From the NCBI RefSeq assembly GCF_030936135.1, contig NC_082600.1:20343943-20407942 (forward strand): a stretch of DNA of 64,000 nucleotides, written 5' to 3'. Below are positions 37,526 through 49,526 of the stretch, piece by piece. The notes below the pieces were generated by a model. It was not told where the DNA came from. It searched no databases and saw only the letters and a list, made by a program, of their open reading frames with translations. Made by a program: the position numbers and the translations under genes. The first letter of the stretch is position 1; each line of letters begins with the position of its first letter. The DNA comes from Gavia stellata. Lineage: Eukaryota > Chordata > Aves > Gaviiformes > Gaviidae.

Positions 37526-38175
37526 AAAGGCTAAATGGAGTTATGTGACAGGGATATAAAAGGAGAAATAAAGTTAGAGGGTTGGATGCTGATTTAGTTG
37601 GCACTGGCGTAAATCCAAGGGTGCAATCAAATAGTGCAAGAGAGCCACAGTGGGTACCACTGGGGTACCTGGGAGCAGCTTAAGCCCACCTCCCTAAGGA
37701 TGCTGCAGGCACCAGTATTGCACTTCCCACTCAACAAGGCAAGCACAGGCATAAATTTCCATCTGGCCACTTTCAAGATTTTATTCCATCTGCCTGACCT
37801 ATGAAAGAGAAACCCTGCTCAAGTAGAACCTATAACTTCAGAAAGGCCCCCCTCTTGGTACTTGACAACTAAAATCCCATTCTTGAAAAGACTTGAGCAC
37901 ATACTTGCCGTGGTGTGCATGCACACACACCCCTCCCTGCACAGACGTATGTGCTTCCTCACTCACGGAGATCAGCTGCTTGACAGGGGCTGTTCTGCAG
38001 GTCTGGAGGGCTTTGTAGACACCAGGTCAGAGTGCACACGTGTGTTAGGAGAGCCATCAAAAAAATCCAGTAAAAGTACGCAGTCCTTCTCCAAATCCAG
38101 TGGTGTGCACCTAAGTGGCCAAATTTGCCTCATTGTCCTCTTGTTTCCCTGTTGTCTCTTGAACTTCACTGATAA
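37526..38175. other. Non-coding DNA between CR1 relic and LTR
   Basis: No gene seen. The open frame of 155 codons starting at 37862 runs across the boundary into the LTR and has no recognisable domain, so it is treated as chance. Confidence 0.5.
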
Positions 38176-38180
38176 GCATC
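38176..38180. repeat. Target site duplication, left copy
   Basis: GCATC immediately precedes the LTR terminus. The right copy at 39225-39229 is GCATT, a 4/5 match, as expected for an older 5-bp retroviral-type target duplication. Confidence 0.6.
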
Positions 38181-38363
38181 TGAGGTGGGTTGACCCTGGC
38201 TGGATGCCAGGTGCCCACCAAAGCTGCTCTATCACTCCCCTCCTCAGCTGGACAGGGGAGAGAAAATACAACAAAAGGCTGTTGGGTCAAGATAAGGACA
38301 GGGAGATTGCTCACCAATTACCATCATAGGCAAAACAGACTCAACTTGGGGAAATTAATTTAA

Positions 38364-38369
38364 TTTATT
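38364..38369 (-). promoter_or_regulatory. LTR polyadenylation signal
   Basis: TTTATT on plus is AATAAA on the LTR's own strand, in an AT-rich patch at a position suited to 3' processing of retroviral RNA about 180 bp from the LTR end. Confidence 0.5.
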
Positions 38370-38591
38370 ACCAATTAAATCAGTAGGATAATGAGAAATA
38401 AAACCTAAATCTTTAAAACACCTTTCCCCCACCCCTCCCTTCTTCCGAGGCTCAACTTCACTCCCAAATTCTCTACCTCCTCCCCCACAGCAGCACAGGG
38501 GGATGGGGAATGGGGGTTGTGGTCAGTTCATCACACGTTGTCTCTGCCGCTCCTTCCTCCTCAGGGGAGGACTCCTCACACTCGTCCCCTG

Positions 38592-38904
38592 CTCCAGCGT
38601 GGGGTCCCTCCCACAGGAGACAGTTCTCCACGAACTTCTCCAATGTGGGTCCTTCCCACGGGCTGCAGTTCTTCACGAACTGCTCCAGCGTGGGTCCCTT
38701 CCACGGGGTGCAGTCCTTCAGGAACAGACTGCTCCAGCGTGGGTCCTCCACAGGATCACAGCCTCCTTCGGGCATCCATCTGCTCCTGCACGGGGTCCTC
38801 CACGTGCTGCAGGTGGATATCTGCTCCACTGTGGACCTCCATGGGCTGCAGGGGCACAGCCTGCCTCACCGTGGTCTTCACCAGGGGCTGCAGGGGAATC
38901 TCTG
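38592..38904. repeat. Minisatellite inside the LTR, 7 diverged units of 40-50 bp
   Basis: Units each begin with a form of CTCCAGCGTGGGTCC, then a CCAC(G/A)GG block and a CTGCAG-type block. Starts are near 38592, 38638, 38683, 38732, 38783, 38824 and 38864. Unit length and sequence drift along the array, so it is an old array and not a recent expansion. It accounts for the absence of stop codons in all three plus frames. Confidence 0.75.
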
Positions 38905-39224
38905 CTCCGGCGCCTGGAACACCTCCTCCCCTCCTTCTTCACTGACCTTGGTGTCTGCAGAGTTGTTCTCTCACATATTCTCACTCCTCTCTACCAGTTA
39001 CTGTCCCCCAGCAGCATTTTTTCCCCCTTCTTGAATCTGTTATCCCAGAGGCACTACGACCATCGCTGATTAGCTCGGCCTTGGCCAGCGGCGGGTCCAT
39101 CCTGGAGCCGGCTGGCATTGGCTCTGTGGGACACAGGGGAAGTTTCTAGCAGCTTCTCACAGACACCACCCCTGTCACTCCCCTCCCCCCCCCCCCCCCA
39201 ACCTTGCCATGCAAACCCTATACA

Positions 39225-39229
39225 GCATT
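39225..39229. repeat. Target site duplication, right copy
   Basis: GCATT directly follows the LTR terminus and pairs with GCATC at 38176-38180. Confidence 0.6.
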
Positions 39230-42200
39230 TTGATGCAGAGGCAGTTGCTCTTCCTTCGCTTGCTCAGTACCTTACGCCACAGGCTCTTGGTCCATAGCTA
39301 GGGAGACCGTGCCAGGATTACTTTCCCAGAGCAGCTCGTGTGCCAGGGACCGCCCCCCCACCCCCCCGTGCTGGATTTGTGGGGAACCTCCAGACAGAGA
39401 GCGTCTTTAGGCCCAGTTGCAGTCTCATGCTTCATGTGTGCGTGCAGCACGTCTCTGGCTCCCTAAATCTGGTGGGGGTGTGTGAGCATCCAGGGTCAAC
39501 CACGGCTGTGTGTAAGGAGTGTGCGAGACCAGCGCTGTGGCAGAAGAGCAGGTAATAAGTTACTGATGGCTGTGCTTGTTCAAGCCCATTTGTTTTGCCT
39601 TCTCCACTACTGCAGTAGTTGTGACAATAGACAGAAATAAGTAAAAGTAAGGGTAATAAATGTATTATTCTCTGGCCTCATCTGGCCAGCGCTAATGGAT
39701 TTTCTCTGTGAAGTTGCGCTGTCCCACTGACTGCCCTGTAGCTACAGGAGTGTATAAATGTTAAATTGGGACCTTCCCACGGTAGTAGATGAGTAGAGAA
39801 GCCACAGCTTTTCCTTTGAGTTGAATATATGAGTTTTTCACTTTGCGAACATCTGAATTTGCTGTTTTCTGGTAAGAAATATATATTTTGTTGCAATGAT
39901 ATGACCAAAGGACAGAGGAGCCCAACCTTCCTGACAGGTGAGCACACGCTGGGGTCTTGAGAGCCATGAGGTTATGTGTTTTGGAGATCTGAGGGGGAGG
40001 AGGAGTTGCAGAAGCAGTTTTCCAGTACACGTAACAGCCGTGCATGGCTTTGGATTGGGCTGGTTTTGCCCTGGTACCCAGCATGATCCAGGTGCTTTCA
40101 CGGCTGCAACATCAGCTGGCCCCTGAGTGGTGGTGAGGGTCACCCGGTTGGCCAGTGCTGGCTGTCCACCCTACCCATGGCATGGGAGTCTTGCGTGAAT
40201 TTGCTGAGAGCGGTGTCTCAGGACGGCCCAGGTGACCTCTTAGGTCAAAGCCATCCATGGCACCCTCAACAAGAGTAGTGGCATTGACCAGTCAAGAGAT
40301 TCATCGGCAGCTGTAGCCAAGTGCTGGCTTTGTTGCACGCAGTTAAAAGCTGTACTGTCAGTTTGTTTGCTCATCCTCCCCCAGATTTGGCATTCCTCTG
40401 ATTTTGCAGCCAACTGTAGGTTGTTTTTATTTGGACCAAATCATGCCTTGGGGCAAAACTGACATCACTGCTGGGCCTCATTAGGGAAATGAGGAGCAGG
40501 GTGTGGGGAGCCGCTGCAGGAAGCGCCTCGTTTCCCACCGCTGAACTGGGAGGTGAACTCCGCTCGCCAGACAGGTTAGTGGGGTCCGGCATGTGTCGGG
40601 GTTTCAGAGCAGCCCTTTGCCAACACCCTTCAGCTATGAGAGGCTCAGGAATCTCGTCAGGTGGAGAGCTTTTGATAAGTTACGACTTGCATGCTATGTG
40701 GTGTAGGCTGCTCCGTTGCTGTCTTGGTGTTTGTTGGGGGATTTGAGGTTTTTTTTAATCATCATTTTAAAGAGCAGTATTAGCAGGCAACAGGGTCTCT
40801 GTGTGTCTCTGGTAAATTCAGAGTCGTGGATATAAATAAATGAAGACTAATCACATGGTTTTCAGTAGGTGGTAAAGTCCTTTTCTTCAAGTAGTGCGGA
40901 AGTTCTTACTCTGCTTAGTTACAGTGTTTCCAGCTTGGAAGAAACGGAGTGGTTAGTGAAACTTGCAATGATTATTTAATTTGTGAACTTCTTTTGCTAG
41001 CCCCATTTTTTTGTTGTGTTTAGATACCACTATGATGTTGCCTTATGTCTCCCACACTTTACGTTGTTTTATACCTTACACAGTGACTGGACTTTAGCTA
41101 TGTAATTCCCAGCTTTCCCTTTTATCTAGTTGTTTCTGACCTTTGGAGTTGAGTTGTGTAACCAGAGGTGCGAGTAACGTTTCTCCACTGAAGATCAGAC
41201 ATATGTCATATAAGACAGTGTCTTTAATGTCACTTTGTAGTTGCTAGTTCAACATGTCACAAGTTGCTAAAGTTAACTTGTAAATATTGTGAGCAATTTG
41301 TCTTCCGAAGAAAAGTACCATTTGAAGAGAGCCAGTGCCTGTTCCAGCCACCCCAGCAGCAAACACCACCGCTCCTGCTGCTAACATTGAACTGTAACCT
41401 GGCTCCTGTTTCATGCTAAATAGGATAACAAAAAGTATTCTTAGAAATGGGATGTTTCTAAACATATCAGAAGCTTGTTTGGTCCAGCACCTGAAAAAAT
41501 GCAAGTGTGTTTTTTAAAGTCCTCTGTTTTCACTTTGGCACAAATCATAGATGTTCATAGAAGTATCTATAAGCACAGGCTCTGGAGATGGGCTGCTTCT
41601 CATTAAACATGCATGTGCCATTGTCTTCTTACTTCTTCAGACCTGGCCTTCATTTTGAGGTCAGGCTTTAATTTCTGAAGAATATAATTTAAAGCTATTT
41701 ATATCGCTTTGTGATTACCTGCAACTACTAATGAAAAAGACTTGGCAACGAGAAATAAATAAGTAGCAGCTGCAGCTGCTTTAACTCTACTAGAGGTAGT
41801 AAAAAAGAAGGCCTAAACTCCCGAGCGAGTTTAACAAAGGGGCAGAAGCAAGCGAAGTGTCTGATTCCAAGAAGTTTTACAGGCAGAAGCCGACAACACA
41901 GAAGGCTCCGAATCCCTGTATTTAAAGTTTACTTTGCCGTTTATCTTGAGTGGGGTCAGTGTTGTAGTGAATAATTTATAGGCAGCATGAATGAGCTCAT
42001 TAGTCACCTTTTCAGAGCTAAAATGAGTTTTGCGGTTGTCATTACATGGGCCCTCTGTTCAACGGCACGGCAAACGGATGGCTTGGCGGCTGGCTGGCTT
42101 GTGGCAGGACAGCCCGTCTTCCTCCAGCCCCGACTGGCCTTTGTGTTCCACTGAACCCCCCACGCTGCTGCCCAGTGCTGGTCCAGTGACCTGCAGGGGT

Positions 42201-45200
42201 TTCTCCAGCGATAGCGCTTTTTTTTTTGTTATATGTGATGCACGATGTTTGGTGTGAGACTGTGTTTTTTCATGTTGTATTTTTTTTTTTCCATTATGGA
42301 AAAACATACTGAAGATTATGTGACAAGTGATGTGGAATAAGTAACACCCTTTACCTGCGTACAAGCAATGAAAGTGACTTTCCTCCTCAAACATGCTTCA
42401 AAATTTTGCTATAGACATAGCATTTTTTTGTCCTTGAAATGCTTATGGAAGTGCTAATCTGTGCTGGAACTACCTGAACCTTAGAAGGAGGCATAACTAT
42501 CAATGTGTACAGGACTGCAGATGTAAAGAAAAAAAAGATTCCCAAGATTATTTCCTAGTGCTTTGGCTGTCAAGGCCCACTCCATCCTTGTGGCACCCTT
42601 GTGAAAAACCTGTGGAAAGAGAAATTTTCCTGCAAAAAATCTGTGAGGTGTCAGATGTACTGTACCTCCCAGATGACTGCAGCTGTTAACTAAAGTTACC
42701 TGTTGCCAAAAAGACTGGAGCAGTGCCAAAAGACCCGGCATAAATTAATGCCCCAGTGGATAAGTCAGCCCATAATCATAACGAACTTTTGTCATCATGG
42801 AGAAGGCAAAAGCTACTCGCAGGGAAACCCACCTCACAGGACATGAATGTGGCAGCCAGGGGTGGTAGCAGAAGTTGCTGCTGGGATGCGGGTAATTTAG
42901 TTGTGCTTTTTGCCTTGTCAGCTTTCCTTCTTCCTTCCCAAATCTCGGTTACCTGCTCTGCCTGGTGGCTGCTCTCTGGTTCAGCCGTGGAGCCCGCCTC
43001 GCCTCCTTGCCTGTGGCTGTGGAGGAGAGCACAGAACAGCACAGAAGCTTTCTGCAGATGCTAATGACTCTTTTTAGTCCTTCCACTGCAATTTTTCATT
43101 GCTTTCCATTCGTTGGTAGGCTGGTATGTAGTATTAAAAACACACCAAGGATAGAAATCTGCTTAATCATTTTATGACACTTTGCTTGTTTCCCAAAACC
43201 TGCATTCTCTCAGCATCCCTTCACAGACACAACTGTAGGTCAGCCTTGCTTGTGCTTCATCACTGCAACACCTCATACAGGCTCCTGTAGCTGTCTCTGC
43301 GTTGCCGCAGTCTGGGAATCTGGACCTGCATCTCACAGGATTTCCTGCGGGAACAGTGTTCAAGAAATGTACAGGAAGAGTAGTGCCGACTGGTGAGTAG
43401 AGGAAAGCACCCTGGAATATCCTGTGCTACAAAGAGCTGGAAATCAAGCTGGGACTTAGTACAATCATGGCTAGGAAATCCACCTGGTGCAAGCAAACTG
43501 TCAGAGGAGAATAATCACCTACTAGCTTACAGCTCTAATGATAGCAAAGTGTGTTTAGTGTCAGGTCCCAAGATCCTCAGTTGAAGAGATGTGAACACAA
43601 ACTTCACTACCTGTGAAGTCTTGTTGCAATTTAATTTTGCATGCATAGATAAACAAATAAAGGACAAACTCCTTAAGTCTTTGATGAACTGAACAGCTTA
43701 TATTCAGGAAAGCTGAGGCAGGACTTGAGATGTTGTCCAGAAAGAATTTTGTCTTAGTTTTAGAAATTCAATTTGGCAATACCGTTTGGGAACTTTATAA
43801 AAAAAACTTTGTTCTCCATTATAGTTTTCCCCCAAACTTCTGATCTTTACTGCTATGCAGTGTTGGTGGCTGCTTTTCCTCCACCTTGCTTGTAAGAACA
43901 AAAAGTCAGTTGATTTCTGGTTCTGCTGATTACTTGTAAGTTTGACTTCAGCTGCCAAATGGTGAATACTAATGTTGAGATAACTCCAGGCCACGCTTCG
44001 TGGCATTACACCTGTACAACAGATAGCAGAGTCCGGACACCAAACCCCAGAAAACAGTTCTTTCTTTTTTCAGCCTCTTCAAACATTGCAGTAGTACCAG
44101 AAATACTGGCTTGTATTGCAATTAATGTACCAGCTGTGTTAGTTTAGGTGTGATTTCAGACCAATATAGCCATTACAGCAGAAGACTCCAGTAAAGATAC
44201 GTTTGTCCCAGAAACATTTTGCTTCCCACTGGCTGGGCTTCTAAAATAAGCTGCACTGACAGAAGCTTCCGTTTACCAGTACAAGCTAGGTTTGTGCTTG
44301 GGGTGCTAGTATGTTGGTGTAATTACACTGGGAAAGCATCTCTCATATGGACCTGTTTTAACAAATGTATGTAGGACAAACTAGCGTGCATCATACACTC
44401 CTCCCACCGCACTCATGTACAGAAACATACTTGCTGGTAGCTTGTCAGCTGTATATAATTTTAGTGCTAAGTATACTCATTTTCTTAGAAGCTGCAAGCA
44501 AGTGTTACTACAATAACATCGTAAATGTGCATATATTATTTTATAAAGGAACTATTTCATAAAAACTCTGGATCTTATTGTAAGAAATTAATTATATTTT
44601 AGCCTGTGAAACAGAAATGCTGTAGGTACTTCAGTTTGCTTGCACTTCTGACAAACCTTCATATTGGTGCTCCTTTTCTCACCAATTCGGTTCTGTTTCT
44701 GTTGGGTTTCGCCAACTGGGGCAAATGGGAACTTGAAGAATAATTAAATGAAAGGTTGGGAAAATGCTTTGTAAATCTGATTCCACGGTCTTAAGTGAAT
44801 AAGCAAAAGATGGATCTCTATCAGTAAGCTGGAGTAAGCTGGACCTTCATTGCACATGCAGTTTATATCTTTAGCTAGTGCCTGGGGTGGGAGAAGAAAG
44901 GGGAGCGCATGCTTGTAAGGCATGGGGCAGGAAGGCAAGGTACAACTGCGCTCGGAGCGGCTGTGAGACAAGAGCTGCTCATTTTCACAGGAGTGAGGCA
45001 CTGTTTGTCAGCTGGTTAGGTGTGTTACCTCTGTACGAGGCAGAGACTCTGGCTGTTCATAAAGTGCCCAAAAGTGGGCATAGCACAAACAACAAAACCA
45101 GGCTGGTCTGACACGGTTAAAAATAAAGAAGTATTGATACTGCAGGTTCTGTATGAGGGACTGGAGAAGAATGCTGGAAACAGGAGTTGTGAAAGAGGAA

Positions 45201-46179
45201 ATGAGCAAACACATACTGTATTCACGATTTAGTTTTTAATAATGCCCAAAGGTGTTCAACACGTTTCTGCTCTGTGCAAGATTAAATCCATTGCCTCAGA
45301 GAAAACAGAAGTTTAGAAATTGCAAGACTGATGGGGGACGCCAGTCATTCTGCATGGGGGAAGAATGGGAACAAAATGAGATGGCCATTGTACAGTGTTA
45401 GAGCCTGAGATGTGTCCCACTATGAGGGTCCGATGACTGATCACAAGGGGCAGCAGCCCTGTCCTCTTCGGTCTTTGAAAGGTACCTTGCACATCAGGAC
45501 CTTTTCAGAATTGGGCGGTTTTTGGGTACAGCTGCATGTCAAATTATAAATCCTGATGAGCAAGCTTAGTTGGCAGACTTGCAGCAGACCTCAGGGAAGC
45601 CATTTTACTCTGATGCAGAGAGACTAAACATTGACAAGGATGCCCATCAATGAGGACATTATAATTGGAGATCAGGTTAGGAATGAGGTTTGAAGGTGAG
45701 GATAAGAAGTGCAGGACTGTTGAACGGTGAGACTGGTGAGGTCAGAGGGCAGAACATAGAAATATTTAGCAAGGTCACGTGGCATGGTCATAATACTAGC
45801 AAAGGAAGGTGTTCCCAGCAGAGACGGAGATGGAGGGGGGGAGATGAGCTTTGGAGGGTTGATAAAGAGCCTGTGACCCTTGCTGTGCTCGTTTTGCAAT
45901 GATGGCTTGTGGGAGGTTATCAGGGATTTCCAATCTAGAGGAGGATAAGGGATAAAGGAGTATAGGGAGATGGCTGGAAATCCTCATTAAATAAGATACT
46001 GCAACATCTGCAGTTGGTATTCTGAAATCCGAGTGAAAAGATTAGACTGTTGTATATTAGCCCACAAGGCTAAAGTGCAGCTGTGCACTGTTGGTACTTC
46101 TAATCAGCCTTCGGTACGGCAAATACTTTGGTCTTGATGTACGAACATTTTTCATCTGTCAGTGTTGCAAATCTTTTGC
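39230..46179. other. Non-coding DNA, no gene recognised
   Basis: No exon, RNA gene or clear transposon could be supported. A C-rich run lies at about 39350-39367. Open frames of 60-110 codons are scattered on both strands, overlap one another and lack domains. Confidence 0.5.
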
Positions 46180-46300
46180 TGAATGAGTTAGTATTATTCC
46201 TGTCTTAGAAATGGGGAAATCGACACCCTAATAAATTTGGTGGCCTGCCTAAGATTACAGTGAGTTACTTCATAGCCATACATTGGATGTTCTGATGATG
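46180..46300 (-). repeat. MIR-like old SINE fragment, antisense
   Basis: GTTAGTATTATTCCTGTCTT, then 'gaaatggggaaatcgacac', 'ggtggcctgcctaag' and 'attacagtgagt' follow the antisense MIR order (attattcccattttacag, gatggggaaactgaggc, gacttgcccaag, gtcacacag). It is truncated and diverged. Confidence 0.7.
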
Positions 46301-48560
46301 CTGTAGTCTCTAAGCCAGCAGTTAATGATCTTTCAGTGGTGCTGTGTGAGAGTATATTCTCCTTTCTTAAATAAGTTGTGTTAAGTATTCCAGCAGACTC
46401 AGAAGAAGCTGGGGGACAGTCTTCCCAAGAGGCAAGATAGCAGTATTTACCTCGCTACTGGTGTTTTACTGCTCTGCAAGTCAGCAGCTGCTGTTGCTGC
46501 TGAGCTCAGGGGAGTGGGAGCCAGCGAGAGGCTGCCCTGCACCGCTGCCCCTCGTGGGTGCCTCAGCGGGGAGCCCCATGCCAGCCCTCCGACCTGGCAT
46601 GCAGTCTGTCCCCCTGCTCTCCTAGGCATCTGCGTCACTCACTGCTGGCCCCTGCGCTCGATGACGCTGGCTTTTCTGTCTACACGGCAAATGTCTCGCA
46701 GTGGTCCTTCGCTGTAATCCTTACTGTGCGCTCTGGGGAAATTCCTACCCGCTGCGGAAGAGATATGAAACTCTGGAACTGATCTTATTCCACCAATATC
46801 GATGGGGAATTTTGCCACTAATTTTGAACAGAACTGAGCTGTGTACCTGAATAGGATGCATACATAATGTATTCACGGTGTAATGTTCTTTGTGTACTAC
46901 CCTGCATCTCACGAGGCTTCCCCCTTCTCACTTCAGAAAAACTTCTTGGTATTCTCTTCTAAGACACTTGACTGTTACAAGTGATGATAAACGCCATAAA
47001 TCTCCTTGCTTGCCAATAAAGAGACATGTTGATTCACTCAGAAAAACGTCTGAAGCATTTGGACTAAATTCAGGTGGGTGGAGTTATGACTTGGTAATTT
47101 AGTTTGGGTTTGAAACCAAATGGCCATGAGATAAGAACTGTGTAAACTAATGGTCTGCTGACTGTTGGAGGGCAGGGTTGGTTACTAGTGGATAACGATG
47201 ATACTCTGCTGCCTGATAGGTATTCATCCGATTCTTCAATCCAGCTGCTGGCATGTCTTCTTGAAAATATGCAAGAATGTGAAATAGCAGTTTACTGGGT
47301 AGGGGAGGGAAAGCTATCGGCAAAAGAAGGTCTTAGCAAGTTATGACAGGAATTTCTAGTTTGAGAGCATCAACAAAACGCTTCTCAGCCCTGCACTTTG
47401 AGAATGAGGTAGTTGCCACTCTTGTCTAAAAATGTGAATTTTGCAAGTGTCGGAGATTAAAAGAGGTAACTCATGCCTTGGGAAATGACTAAGTACGGAC
47501 ACAGACATGCAGGAGGATACAGTGGTGATCCTGGTTAAGCGGGATAATATTGGCTGTGGGGGCCAGCACAGAATTTCTGCAAGGTCTTGAGACAGCTGTC
47601 CTAACTTTTCTAAATAAAATGGCTAAAATGCTTTTCTTCTTGTCTTAGGGATAATTTCTGTGTCCAGGGCTGTATTGGAAAGGATCTACCAATATAGCTG
47701 TATTTCTAACTCGTATTATGTTGTTTATATGCTTATGCAGCAGACTGTTTCTATACCGAAAGGAAAATTAATTTTGAAGTATGCTAAATCGGCAAGCCTT
47801 GTTTACCCAGAGTGGAAAATCCTTGATTTTTGTGGATCAGCTACGAAACGATTTCACGTACTTGTTTTGCAGGTGGACAGCGATACCTTAATTCTCTGCT
47901 GCGAATCACTGAAGCTGCTTGAGATCAAGCGTGTTGCAAATGGGATACTGTATGTTTAACTAGTGTTGTCTGTACTGGGCAACTTCTTTTTTGTTTTTAA
48001 ATCGAGTTAGTTCCCTCCAATTAAATTAACTGATGGTAAGGTTTTTTCGCTGAAGTTAATACTAGTTATGTTAAGGTATGGTAGCAGGGGAGAAAAGGCA
48101 CCACTCTTCCTAATTAAATCAGGCCTTATTTTAAAGCAGATTTCTTTAGACCAAAGAAATAGTGTCTTTTTTTTCCCTCAGCAGTTATTGCAGATTTCTG
48201 CAGCACGGTTCTTCACTGCACAACATGCAGACAAACCCTCAGCAGAGGCCATAGTTCCACGATACACCGAGTCAGCAGCAGAGACCCCTTGCATTATGCC
48301 CTGCTTGTTGCTGCCCGCAGGCGTGCCCTCCCCTGCCCTGCGTGCCTCTCTGTAGGACCTGGCTCCTGCACAAATTAGGAGGATGGATGTGTTTGAAACT
48401 GGCTGACGGACTCCCTTAATACCGGAGGCTCTGCTCCCAGTCGTGTGTCATCGGTGTGCTTGCAGGTTTTGCCCTCCTCGGCAGGAATCCGTTGCCTGCT
48501 GGGAGATGTGCTGGACGGAGCCTGGTGTGCTGGTGTTGAAAGATGTCTCCCCTGCTCCTC
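46301..48560. other. Non-coding DNA flanking the CpG island
   Basis: No supported gene. A 99-codon open frame at 47660-47959 has no recognisable domain or splice context. CpG density begins to rise after about 48.4 kb. Confidence 0.5.
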
Positions 48561-48562
48561 TT

Positions 48563-48586
48563 GAGGAGGGAGGGAGGGAGGGAGAC
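48563..48586. repeat. GGGA tetranucleotide microsatellite
   Basis: About four to five GGGA units at the 5' edge of the CpG island. Confidence 0.85.
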
Positions 48587-49307
48587 GCAAGGCTCCGCTG
48601 TGTTGATCTTTGGACTTCGGGCGCCTGGTGGTGCCCTTAGTGGGGACGGTGCAGCTGATGGCAGTTCAGCCGCCGTCGGTCTGGCCGGGTCTCCTGTCAC
48701 CGGCGGCGGTCACGCCACGGGCAGGGGGGAGGACTCGCACAAGTGGGAGCGCCGCTGCTGCTGGTGAGGACCGGCAGCGCTGTCAGTTCTCTCCACGCCG
48801 GAGACGTCTCCCCGGGCGCTTCCCGCGTCCCTCCCGACCTCGAATACCCGATCACCCCGGGCAAACGCCGCCGGCCCGGCGCGACCCCGACGCCGCAAGG
48901 CCCGCGGCGCCCGCCCGCCCGCCCGCCTCGGAGGCGACCCCAGGCCACGCCGCCGGGCGGGGGCTGGCGGGCCGGGGCGGGCGGCCCTGCGGGAGGACAC
49001 GTCCCAGCAGCCGGCGGCGGCGGGTGCCCCTCGAGGGCGGCGGCGGGCCGGGGCCGCCGCGGCCTGCCGTGAGGCGCGCCGCCCGCGCCGCCGCCCTCCC
49101 CCACCGCCGGCGGCCCTCCCTTCCGCGGCTTCTCCCGTCTCGGCTGGCCCAGCCCACGTTTTCCCTCTCTCCCCTCCCTCCCTGGTCATGTGTCGCCTTT
49201 TTTGTTTGCAGTGGAAACAATTTCTCGCTCTTCGGCTCGCACCGAGGCGGACCTGCCCGTCGGGAGCGCGGGGTGGGCGGGCGGTGGGCGGACGGCGGCC
49301 GGGCCCC

Positions 49308-49367
49308 ATGCTGGCGGAGGTGCCCCCTGCGCCGGGACCCCCGCGGCACCCTCGGGGCTCGGGCTGA
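49308..49367 (+). CDS. Upstream ORF 1 in FOXN3 leader, 19 codons
   Basis: ATG at 49308 (context CCCCATGC, weak) opens 19 codons, proline- and glycine-rich, ending TGA at 49365-49367. Its effect would be on initiation downstream, and the peptide itself has no recognisable feature. It is present in the mRNA only if transcription starts upstream of it. Confidence 0.3.
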   Translation: MLAEVPPAPGPPRHPRGSG

Positions 49368-49382
49368 GGCGGGGGGCGCGCG

Positions 49383-49403
49383 ATGCCCGGCTCCGTCAGA
49401 TGA
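49383..49403 (+). CDS. Upstream ORF 2, 6 codons (MPGSVR)
   Basis: ATG at 49383, stop TGA at 49401-49403. The stop overlaps the start of the next upstream ORF as ATGA, an arrangement that allows ribosomes ending on this ORF to restart at once. Confidence 0.35.
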   Translation: MPGSVR

Positions 49404-49438
49404 AAGTTTGCGCCGCAGCCATGAAGGGGCCGCGGTGA
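49400..49438 (+). CDS. Upstream ORF 3, 12 codons (MKVCAAAMKGPR)
   Basis: ATG at 49400-49402 overlaps the previous stop, and the stop TGA is at 49436-49438, 19 bases before the splice donor. It has a second in-frame ATG at codon 8 (context GCCATGA). If translated it would act as a leader peptide or as a sink for scanning ribosomes; whether it is conserved is unknown. Confidence 0.4.
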   Translation: MKVCAAAMKGPR

Positions 49439-49526
49439 AACCACCGCCCCCCCCCAGGTAAGTTGTTGTTGTTGTTCGCGGGGATTGCGCAAGGCGCTGG
49501 CGGGCCCGCCTGGGGGGCGGCGCGGT

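Larger units (their letters stand above)
38181..39224 (-). mobile_element. Solo LTR of an avian endogenous retrovirus
   Basis: Read on the minus strand the element begins TGTATAGGG (at 39224) and ends ...CCACCTCA (at 38181), so it has the TG...CA ends of a retroviral LTR. It is about 1044 bp and is flanked by GCATC/GCATT. I recognise the sequence type as a dispersed LTR common in bird genomes. A minus-strand AATAAA at 38364-38369 would place the R/U5 part in the low-coordinate end. An internal minisatellite occupies 38592-38904, and a C run at about 39182-39199 is G-rich on the coding strand. No gag, pol or env sequence flanks it, so it is a solo LTR left by recombination between two LTRs. 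The three overlapping plus-strand open frames of 142-188 codons over it are stop-poor repeat shadows, not genes. Confidence 0.85.
49240..49457 (+). other. FOXN3: Probable FOXN3 non-coding first exon (5' end uncertain)
   Basis: The exon is inferred from the donor CAG|GTAAGT at 49457/49458, a perfect match to consensus, inside the CpG island and in the same orientation as the coding exon 2.9 kb downstream, which begins with only 14 untranslated bases. The transcription start cannot be placed from sequence; the start given is a guess. If transcription begins upstream of 49308, the leader carries three short upstream ORFs (listed separately), all closing before the donor. No frame of this exon is open into the coding exon, because a TAA lies immediately before the FOXN3 start codon. 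Other first exons are possible, for example using the GTGAGG donor near 50168. Confidence 0.6.

Noticed and set aside
38503..39069. Three overlapping plus-strand open frames of 142-188 codons
   Set aside because: They fall on the antisense strand of the LTR and its minisatellite; all three frames are open because the repeat unit lacks stops.
47660..47959. 99-codon open frame upstream of the CpG island
   Set aside because: No domain, signal peptide or splice context; a frame of this length is expected by chance in a 64-kb window.
1..48500. Exons of a neighbouring gene such as EFCAB11, which lies 5' of FOXN3 in mammals
   Set aside because: No open frame carried EF-hand text or any other recognisable domain; the neighbour is probably beyond the window.
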